Source: Chloroflexota bacterium
GTDB taxonomy: Bacteria; Chloroflexota; Anaerolineae; Ardenticatenales; Ardenticatenaceae
Direction of reading: 5' to 3'
NCBI GenBank assembly: GCA_003520455.1
Contig: DOUV01000026.1
Coordinates: 1 to 10,711, forward strand
Length of the DNA: 10,711 nucleotides
This document shows positions 1-5,253 of the stretch, one piece after another. The notes under the pieces are model-generated. The model searched no databases. It saw nothing but the letters and a program-made list of their open reading frames with translations, and was not told the DNA's origin. Position 1 is the stretch's first letter, and each line of letters starts with the position of its first letter. Position numbers and translations under genes: made by a program.

Positions 1-1367
1 GTCGCGATGGACGGCGCTCGTCACCCACGCTCGCCGACCTGGTGCGCGCCGCGCTCCAGGCCAGCGGCGCCCGCGTCGTCGATCTCGGCTTGACCCTGAC
101 GCCGACCGTTCAATACGCCGTCGCGACGAACCCGGGGCTGGCTGGTGGCGTGATGATCACCGCCAGTCACAACCCGGTGGTCTGGAACGGACTTAAGTTT
201 CTAGACGCCGAGGGTCGATTCCTTCCACTCGAACGGTGGGCAGAGATGGAAGCCATCATCGCCGAGGAACGGTTTCGCACTGTCGCGCTCGACCAGCTCG
301 TGCCCGTCGAAGCCGCCGGAGAGGCTGCCTGGCAGGCTCATCAGGCTGCAATCCTGGCGGCACTGCCGGTCGAGGCCATCCGCGCCCGCCGGCTGCGCCT
401 GGCCTTCGACGCCTGCAATAGCGGCGCGGTCCGCTGGCAATCACTGTTCGCCGCGCTGGGCTGTGAGACTATTCCGCTCCACACCGAACTCACCGGCTTC
501 TTCGCCCGCGAGGCCGAGCCTCTGCCGCAGCACCTGGGCGCGCTGGCTCACCTGGTGTGTGCAGCAGGCTGCGACCTCGGTCTGGCCGCCGATCCAGACG
601 GTGACCGTCTGGTACTGGTGGATGAGCACGGCCAGGCGGTGAGCGAGGAGCACACGGTGGTCCTATGCGCGCGAGAACGACTGGCGGCCGGCGCGGGCGA
701 CACCGTCGTGGTCAACGTGGTCACCACCCACGCCATCGATGAGGCCTTTCTGGAAGCCGAGATCTGGCGTACTGCCGTTGGAGAGATGAACGTCGTCAAC
801 GGCCTGCTCGAAGCCTACCGTCCGGCGCTCGGGGGCGAGGGTTCCGGCGGAATCATCGTCCCAGGGGTCAATCTCGCCCGCGACGGCGGGGCCGCGGCCG
901 GGTTGATCTTGAGCTTGCTGGCGACCACCGGCCGCCCGCTCTCCACACTCGTGGCCGAGATTCCGCCCTGGAGCAGCGTCAAGAGCAAGCTGACGATCAC
1001 GAGCGGGGACCTGGAGGCGGCGCGGGCGCTCTTCGCTGCCTGGCAGGTGCGACCGCCACTCGTGCGCTTCGAAGACTACTCGACCGTCCTGTGGGCCGGG
1101 GGCGACACCGGGCAACTCCGCTTACGACTGACCGGCGGTCACCTCAACCTCGAGCTCGAGCTCGATGATGGCCGCACGCTCGCCGCCGAGGGCGACGGGC
1201 GCGACCTGGCCCTGATCTTCGCCTCCCTCCCCGAAACCGCCGGTCCCGAGCACATGTCGTTCCTGGACGGGTTGAAAGTCTGGGGGCCACAGAGCTGGCT
1301 GAGCCTGCGCCCGAGCAACACGGAACCGATCTTGCGCGTGATGGGCGAGATGAGAGATTCGAGGTGA
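1..1367 (+). CDS. glmM: Phosphohexomutase, phosphoglucosamine mutase (GlmM) type, 5' partial
   Basis: The reading frame is open from the first base (codons start at base 3) and opens with GRDGRRSSPTLADLV, a family motif near residue 40, so the true start lies upstream. An enzyme of this family moves phosphate between C6 and C1 of a hexose; GlmM makes glucosamine-1-phosphate for UDP-GlcNAc. Seen: the phosphoserine loop ITASHNP (Ser codon 165-167), the Mg2+ loop DPDGDRL, the sugar-specificity segment GGEGSGG, and the phosphate loop RPSNTEPILRV near the end. The run GEMNVVNGLLEA followed by GGEGSGG resembles the GlmM variants of Bacteroidetes and archaea. The alternative-GlmU gene next door supports GlmM over phosphomannomutase, but substrate is not proven. 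Odd: the protein stops about 10 residues after the RVMGEM segment, where relatives carry about 20 more, and its last codons lie in a heptad repeat. Confidence 0.85.
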   Translation, partial: RDGRRSSPTLADLVRAALQASGARVVDLGLTLTPTVQYAVATNPGLAGGVMITASHNPVVWNGLKFLDAEGRFLPLERWAEMEAIIAEERFRTVALDQLVPVEAAGEAAWQAHQAAILAALPVEAIRARRLRLAFDACNSGAVRWQSLFAALGCETIPLHTELTGFFAREAEPLPQHLGALAHLVCAAGCDLGLAADPDGDRLVLVDEHGQAVSEEHTVVLCARERLAAGAGDTVVVNVVTTHAIDEAFLEAEIWRTAVGEMNVVNGLLEAYRPALGGEGSGGIIVPGVNLARDGGAAAGLILSLLATTGRPLSTLVAEIPPWSSVKSKLTITSGDLEAARALFAAWQVRPPLVRFEDYSTVLWAGGDTGQLRLRLTGGHLNLELELDDGRTLAAEGDGRDLALIFASLPETAGPEHMSFLDGLKVWGPQSWLSLRPSNTEPILRVMGEMRDSR

Positions 1368-1381
1368 GAGCGTGGAGAGTG
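1347..1381 (+). repeat. Five-unit degenerate heptad repeat over the mutase stop codon
   Basis: GAG recurs exactly every seven bases, at 1347, 1354, 1361, 1368 and 1375, with purine-rich remainders of each unit. The repeat encodes the last residues of the mutase (MRDSR) and supplies its TGA stop at 1365-1367, then continues 14 bases into the intergenic region. The period is read directly from the sequence. That the repeat spread into the gene end and shortened the protein is an inference from the missing C-terminal residues. Confidence 0.7.
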
Positions 1382-1561
1382 AGGTCGTTCAGGGAGCTCC
1401 CACGAAACCAGCAACGATCCTCAGCAACCGGCGTAGCGGAGAATCGTGCACCACAACACCGGTACGACGAGTCGCGACAATTCATTGGAGAGCCCGCTCC
1501 GATCTGAAAACAAGCCACGCATGTCTACTCTCCACTCTCCAGTCGCCCCGAAAGCCGAACC
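1368..1561. repeat. Intergenic gap with a reverse-oriented heptad block at 1525-1545
   Basis: This gap between the mutase and the GlmU-like gene holds no supported gene. Near its end, heptads CTACTCT, CCACTCT and CCAGTCG follow one another at 1525-1545. They are close to the reverse complement of the GAG-led units at the other end: GTGGAGAGT at 1372-1380 pairs perfectly with 1527-1535. The interior also holds the palindromes GGGAGCTCCC near 1391-1400 and GTCGCGAC near 1472-1479. I saw no convincing promoter or T-tract terminator. The paired ends recall a small non-autonomous element, but I see no target duplication. Confidence 0.5.
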
Positions 1562-2791
1562 TTGAACACTCAATTAACCCTCTTTGAGGACGTTGCGGCG
1601 ACGCACTTCTTGCCGCTGACCTGGACTCGGCCGGTCTACGAGTTGCGCAGTGGAATCTTCACCCTGGGCGAGAAACTTGTGCGCAGCTACGGCTGCCCGC
1701 TTGCAGCCCTCTTCTGCCGGCCCCACCTGGCCCCGGCCCTGGCTGAGCGGACCGGCCTGCCGGTTAACCACTCTCTCGATGGCCCCGTGTTGCTGCTCAA
1801 CGGGCGGCTCGTCGCCACGCCGGCGCTCCGCAGGCTCGTACCGCCCGAGGGACCGCCGGCGCTCTTCGTCACCGCGGCAGGAGAGGTCGCGGCTGCCCGC
1901 CTCACGGGGGCCGTGCCCGATGCTATCCTGGCTGGTGACTGGCCAGCGCTCCCCCGCGAGGAGCTGCCGCTCGAGTTGTGGCAGTGGCCGTGGGAACTGA
2001 TCCACCACAACGCGGCCGAACTCGCGGCCGACGCCCCGCACTTCTCCCTGGGGGTGGTCGCCGGCCAGGTGCACCCTGGCGCCCACCTGATCGCTCCGGA
2101 GAACATCTACATCGCGCCCGGCGCGCGGATCGCGCCCGGCGTTGTCCTCGACGCCAGCGACGGGCCGATCGTGATCGGTGCGGAGACCATGGTGATGCCG
2201 AACGCCGTGCTCATCGGCCCGCTGGCCGTGGGTGCGGGCTCACGCATCAAGGTGGCTGCGAGGCTCTACGAGGGGACCACCGTCGGCCCAGTGTGCAAGG
2301 TCGGCGGCGAGGTGGAGGCCACGATCTTTCAGGCCTACAGCAACAAAGCCCACGATGGTTTCGTGGGCCACAGCCTGATCGGCGCGTGGTGTAACTTCGG
2401 CGCCGATACCAACACCAGCGACCTCAAGAACAATTACAGCAGCGTCCGGATCTGGACCGCGCGCGGCCTGGTCGACAGTGGTCAGCTCCTGCTTGGCACC
2501 CTTATGGGCGACCATGCCAAGACCGGCATCAACACCACGCTCAACACTGGCACCGTGGTGGGTGTCGCAGCCAACCTCTTTGGAGCCGGGCTCATCCCCA
2601 AGCTCGTGCCGAGTTTCTCGTGGGGCAGCGCTGAACGGCTGGTCGAGTACCGTTTCGACCGGGCGCTGGTGACCGCTCAGCGGGTCATGGCCCGGCGGGG
2701 TCTCTCCTTGAGCCCCGTTGAGGCGGAGCTGCTACAGGCCGTGTTCGACGCGACAGGCGCCGAGCGGCGGGAGGCGAAGATCGACCCATGA
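1562..2791 (+). CDS. GlmU-like sugar-1-phosphate nucleotidyl/acetyltransferase (alternative GlmU family)
   Basis: A 409-residue protein, probably the Chloroflexota form of the alternative bifunctional GlmU (GlcN-1-P N-acetyltransferase plus UDP-GlcNAc pyrophosphorylase). The N-terminus (residues 5-37) carries LFED, LPLTWTRPVYELRSG and FTLGEK, typical of this family in place of the classical glycine-rich GxGTRM loop, which is absent. From about residue 180 to 340 there are left-handed beta-helix hexapeptide repeats with the signatures NKAHDGFVGHS (261-271), DLKNNYSSV (287-295) and GDHAKTG with NTGTVVG (316-334). The position just after a GlmM-type mutase fits a two-step UDP-GlcNAc route. The start is TTG at 1562: no ATG or GTG lies in frame between it and 1520, and family homology begins at residue 5. 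Only a weak GAAAG precedes it. A different sugar-nucleotide specificity is possible. Confidence 0.85.
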   Translation: MNTQLTLFEDVAATHFLPLTWTRPVYELRSGIFTLGEKLVRSYGCPLAALFCRPHLAPALAERTGLPVNHSLDGPVLLLNGRLVATPALRRLVPPEGPPALFVTAAGEVAAARLTGAVPDAILAGDWPALPREELPLELWQWPWELIHHNAAELAADAPHFSLGVVAGQVHPGAHLIAPENIYIAPGARIAPGVVLDASDGPIVIGAETMVMPNAVLIGPLAVGAGSRIKVAARLYEGTTVGPVCKVGGEVEATIFQAYSNKAHDGFVGHSLIGAWCNFGADTNTSDLKNNYSSVRIWTARGLVDSGQLLLGTLMGDHAKTGINTTLNTGTVVGVAANLFGAGLIPKLVPSFSWGSAERLVEYRFDRALVTAQRVMARRGLSLSPVEAELLQAVFDATGAERREAKIDP

Positions 2792-3339
2792 ATCGCGGCA
2801 GCGATGGAGAAGGGCACAAGCAGCCGGGCGGCGGAGTGGGGCAATCAGCGCGTACCCCCAGGCTGCCACCGGCGCTGGATTTTTTGTTGGCCAGTTGGGG
2901 ACCAGCCATCCTCTGGATGGCGGTCATCTTCTGGTTCTCCGCTCAGCCCGATCTGCCCAGCGCCCCCAACGGGCTCCTTGACTTCGGCATCAAAAAAGGC
3001 GCCCACCTGACAGTGTACGCCATCTTGACCGTACTCTATCGCCGAGCACTCCACCGAACTTGGCGGCCGGCGCAGGATGAGGACGCACCGCGATCACGCG
3101 CCTACTCGCTGGCGACGCTGGCGCTGAGCCTCCTCTATGCCATCAGCGACGAGTGGCACCAGGCCTATACGCCCGGCCGCCACCCTCGCCTGCTAGACCT
3201 CCTCATCGACCTCACCGGCGCCTTGATCGGACTGGGCCTCTGGCAGCTGGCTCAACACTTCCATCACCGGCTCGATCGCAATCGGCGCGAAGAGCGCCGC
3301 CTGGTTCGCACGCGCGCGACCCATCTTGATGAGCTCTAG
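2788..3339 (+). CDS. VanZ-like membrane protein
   Basis: A 183-residue integral membrane protein. After a hydrophilic N-terminus of about 30 residues come likely membrane segments near 35-51, 74-86, 107-119 and 136-157. VanZ hallmarks are visible: WFSAQPDLP after the first helix, KKGAHLTVYAIL (69-80), ISDEWHQAYTPGRH (119-132), then D137 and the LTGALIG helix. VanZ was named from a teicoplanin-resistance gene, but chromosomal relatives are widespread and their role is unclear; envelope function is the usual guess. Its start overlaps the GlmU-like stop as ATGA (2788-2791), so it is probably translationally coupled. Its last 48 codons lie opposite scpA. The tail after residue 160 is strongly basic (RLDRNRREERR) and beyond the usual family core. 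Confidence 0.85.
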   Translation: MNRGSDGEGHKQPGGGVGQSARTPRLPPALDFLLASWGPAILWMAVIFWFSAQPDLPSAPNGLLDFGIKKGAHLTVYAILTVLYRRALHRTWRPAQDEDAPRSRAYSLATLALSLLYAISDEWHQAYTPGRHPRLLDLLIDLTGALIGLGLWQLAQHFHHRLDRNRREERRLVRTRATHLDEL

Positions 3340-3987
3340 CAGCGCCAGAAACGTCGCGATCACCTCCTGGCGGCTCGGTTCTGCTCCCAGAACCTCGTCG
3401 AAGGCCAGTGCCTGGCCGGCGCGCAGCCTGGTAGTCAATTCGTTGATGCGCTGGCGCACGGTGACACGCAGCGGCCGCACTACGGTGTCAACCGACTCCG
3501 GCTCTGGAGCCCGTTGATCGAGAATCGTGCGCAGAGCCTTGAACAGATCGGCGACGGTCAGACCGGCGGGATCGAGCCGCCGTTCGAGATCGGGGGGCGG
3601 TGCCTCCCGTACGTAGGCCCGCAATCCCGCCCCCTCGCGCTCCGAGAGGTCGCGGGCGACGGTTTTGAACTGGCGGTAGGCCGCCAGTGCCCGAGCGAGG
3701 GCCTCGCCGTTGCCCTCATCCTCGTTATCGTCCTCCGCCTCGTGCTCGCGGGGCAGGAGCAACCGGCTCTTGATAAGCACCAGCCGCGCGGCGACGACCA
3801 GGAACTCGGCCACCCGGCCAGGATCCACTGCCTCCAGCGTGTGGAGGTGCGCCAGGTAGTCGTCGGTGACGACTGCCAGCGACACCTGGGTGATATCAAG
3901 CTCGCGCTTCTCAATCAGGTGCAAGAGCAGATCAAGCGGGCCTTCGTAGACCGGTAGTTGCACGGTGAAGTCACCAGCGGCTGTCAT
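3193..3987 (-). CDS. scpA: Segregation and condensation protein A
   Basis: ScpA is the kleisin that bridges SMC heads and binds ScpB in the bacterial condensin complex. The 264-residue product has the diagnostic N-terminus VQLPVYEGPLDLLLHLIEKR (9-28), the VTDDYLAHL segment (40-48) that belongs to the SMC-neck-binding domain, the AEFLVVAARLVLIKSRLLLP helix (60-79), an acidic linker (82-93), and the C-terminal winged-helix end FLALLELIKMGRARANQ (213-229). The length is usual (about 240-270). The start is ATG at 3987, giving a typical ScpA N-terminus; the upstream ribosome site is weak. The last 20 or so residues are acidic and non-conserved and run antisense to vanZ. scpB, often the next gene, is not here. 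It lies 108 bases after tpiA and may share its transcript. Confidence 0.95.
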   Translation of the reverse strand: MTAAGDFTVQLPVYEGPLDLLLHLIEKRELDITQVSLAVVTDDYLAHLHTLEAVDPGRVAEFLVVAARLVLIKSRLLLPREHEAEDDNEDEGNGEALARALAAYRQFKTVARDLSEREGAGLRAYVREAPPPDLERRLDPAGLTVADLFKALRTILDQRAPEPESVDTVVRPLRVTVRQRINELTTRLRAGQALAFDEVLGAEPSRQEVIATFLALLELIKMGRARANQAALFAPIAIEPVMEVLSQLPEAQSDQGAGEVDEEV

Positions 3988-4014
3988 CCAACCCAGCGCT
4001 TCCAGCTGTCCTCA

Positions 4015-4067
4015 CCCTTCCCTCCCGGGTCGAAAAGCCCCGCAGCGAAGCGGCGTAGGAGGAAGGG
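4015..4067. repeat. Imperfect palindrome between tpiA and scpA
   Basis: CCCTTCCCTCC at 4015-4025 pairs with GGAGGAAGGG at 4058-4067, giving 10 base pairs with one bulged C. The interior carries a smaller hairpin, CCGC (4040-4043) with GCGG (4050-4053). No T-tract follows on either strand, so it is a poor intrinsic terminator. C/T-rich palindromes of this style are often dispersed between genes in GC-rich genomes. In the minus-strand transcript it lies upstream of scpA and could affect mRNA stability. Confidence 0.5.
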
Positions 4068-4095
4068 AACCGGGGAGCGGTTCGGCGCGCGGCCG

Positions 4096-4854
4096 CTAGG
4101 CGAAATGTACGAGTCGCGCAAAGCTTTCGGCCGCAAGGGAGGCACCACCGACAAGTGCCCCGTCGATATCGGGTTGGGCCATCAACTCATCCACGTTGTC
4201 GGGCTTGACGCTGCCACCATACTGGATGATGACGCGCGCGGCGACGTCAGCGCCGAAGCGTTCAGCGAGCCAGCCGCGGATGAAGGCGTGCATGGCCTGG
4301 GCATCGGCCGGACTTGCCGTCTCGCCCGTCCCGATTGCCCACACCGGCTCATACGCGATCACAACACCGGCTGCCGCTTCCGGCTCGACGCCGGCCAGCC
4401 CTCTCGAGAGTTGCTCCTCGACGGTGGTCTGCTCGATCCCGGCGCGCCGCTGCTCGATCTTCTCGCCGACGGCCAGGATCGGCACCAAACCATGGCTTAA
4501 GGCCGAGCGCACCTTCTCGTTGATCAGTTCGTTGCTCTCTCCGAAGATGTGGCGGCGCTCGGAGTGGCCCACAATCACGTGGGTGCAGCCCAGGTCGGTG
4601 AGCATGATGGGCGAAATCTCGCCCGTGAAGGCGCCCTGCTCCGCGGGATACATGTTCTGGCCACCCCAGAGCAGGCCGGTCCCATTCAAAATAGCTGCCA
4701 CGGCGCTGATGGTGGTAAAGGGTGGACAAATCAAGACCGCACGGTCGTCCGGTGCTTGGCCATCGAGCCGCTCGAGCAGTTCCTGCAGCATCCTGACGGC
4801 GCTATCCACCGTCATGTGCATCTTCCAGTTGCCGGCAATCAAAGGTGTGCGCAT
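4096..4854 (-). CDS. tpiA: Triosephosphate isomerase
   Basis: Cytoplasmic glycolytic and gluconeogenic enzyme that interconverts dihydroxyacetone phosphate and glyceraldehyde-3-phosphate. The 252-residue length is standard. Catalytic residues are all present: Asn9 and Lys11 in AGNWKM, His97 in VIVGHSERR, Glu169 in AYEPVWAIGTG with the mobile loop 6, and the phosphate-binding GGSVKPDN and GALVGGASL segments. Odd: the usually conserved cysteine of PILCVGE is alanine here (PILAVGE, residue 128). The start is ATG at 4854, preceded on the minus strand by GAGAGGA about 4 bases away, a good ribosome site. It is downstream of the 54-residue membrane gene and upstream of scpA, all on the minus strand. 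Confidence 0.97.
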   Translation of the reverse strand: MRTPLIAGNWKMHMTVDSAVRMLQELLERLDGQAPDDRAVLICPPFTTISAVAAILNGTGLLWGGQNMYPAEQGAFTGEISPIMLTDLGCTHVIVGHSERRHIFGESNELINEKVRSALSHGLVPILAVGEKIEQRRAGIEQTTVEEQLSRGLAGVEPEAAAGVVIAYEPVWAIGTGETASPADAQAMHAFIRGWLAERFGADVAARVIIQYGGSVKPDNVDELMAQPDIDGALVGGASLAAESFARLVHFA

Positions 4855-4880
4855 AGCGTCCTCTCAGCAAACATGAAGAC

Positions 4881-4915
4881 GATGAATGGATCGCGGCCGA
4901 GAAAAACCATTCATC
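4881..4915. repeat. Inverted repeat upstream of tpiA
   Basis: GATGAATGG at 4881-4889 is perfectly complementary to CCATTCATC at 4907-4915, leaving a 17-base loop. In the minus-strand transcript it would form a stem about 16 bases before the tpiA ribosome site (near 4859-4865). It may be an mRNA 5' hairpin, an operator or a remnant of a repeat. Nothing else was recognised in the gap 4855-4963. Confidence 0.5.
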
Positions 4916-4963
4916 ATCGATCAGCCGTCGTTCCCATTGTACGAGCGGCAGGCAATTCAGCAA

Positions 4964-5128
4964 TCACCCTCGCGGGGGCGGGTAGCCACCCCCACTGAGG
5001 CCGAGATAACCCAGGGCGAAGAAAACGAGCGCGAGCGCCAACGAACCCTTCCCGGCGTCAAGCAAGTAGGCGAAGAGGAATATTGCCCCCAACAAGGCGG
5101 CCAAAAGGCCGAACAGCGTCGCTAGCAT
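4964..5128 (-). CDS. Small two-helix membrane protein, 54 residues
   Basis: This short gene starts at ATG (5126-5128) and stops at TGA (4964-4966). A purine-rich AGAGAGG lies about 7 bases before the start on the minus strand. The product begins MLATLFGLLAALLGAIFLF and has two likely membrane segments, about residues 3-23 and 29-46, joined by a short polar turn DAGKGS. It ends with a glycine/proline tail, SGGGYPPPRG. The hydrophobic pattern, codon use like its neighbours and the ribosome site argue that it is real. I do not recognise the family. It lies on the same strand between topA (126 bases upstream) and tpiA (109 bases downstream). The count of 54 residues is below common gene-calling cut-offs, so it may be missing from annotations. 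Confidence 0.65.
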   Translation of the reverse strand: MLATLFGLLAALLGAIFLFAYLLDAGKGSLALALVFFALGYLGLSGGGYPPPRG

Positions 5129-5253
5129 CCACCAGCCTCTCTCTGGAGCTGTTCGTCGTCAGCGGTTGTTACCCTCGGAAGGAACCACGACCGAACAGCA
5201 ACCGGAAACCCTCCCACTGACAACAGGCGGCTGACCCGACCTCTCAGGCGACT
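5129..5253. repeat. Gap after topA with an 8-base inverted repeat
   Basis: Between the topA stop and the small membrane gene, GCTGTTCG at 5148-5155 pairs perfectly with CGAACAGC at 5192-5199 across 36 bases. A competing pairing, CGGTTG (5163-5168) with CAACCG (5199-5204), uses some of the same bases. There is no T-tract, so a classic terminator is not supported. An alternative-pairing leader for the downstream small gene is conceivable but unproven. Confidence 0.35.

Noticed and set aside
1372..1587. Small open frame of 71 codons between the mutase and GlmU-like genes
   Set aside because: It is built over the heptad repeats, overlaps the GlmU-like start, and has no ribosome site or protein-like pattern.
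3514..3957. Plus-strand open frame of 147 codons opposite scpA
   Set aside because: It is antisense to scpA, with no motifs and no ribosome site.
5148..5204. Intrinsic terminator after topA
   Set aside because: Short inverted repeats exist but no T-tract follows on either strand, so it is listed only as an inverted repeat.
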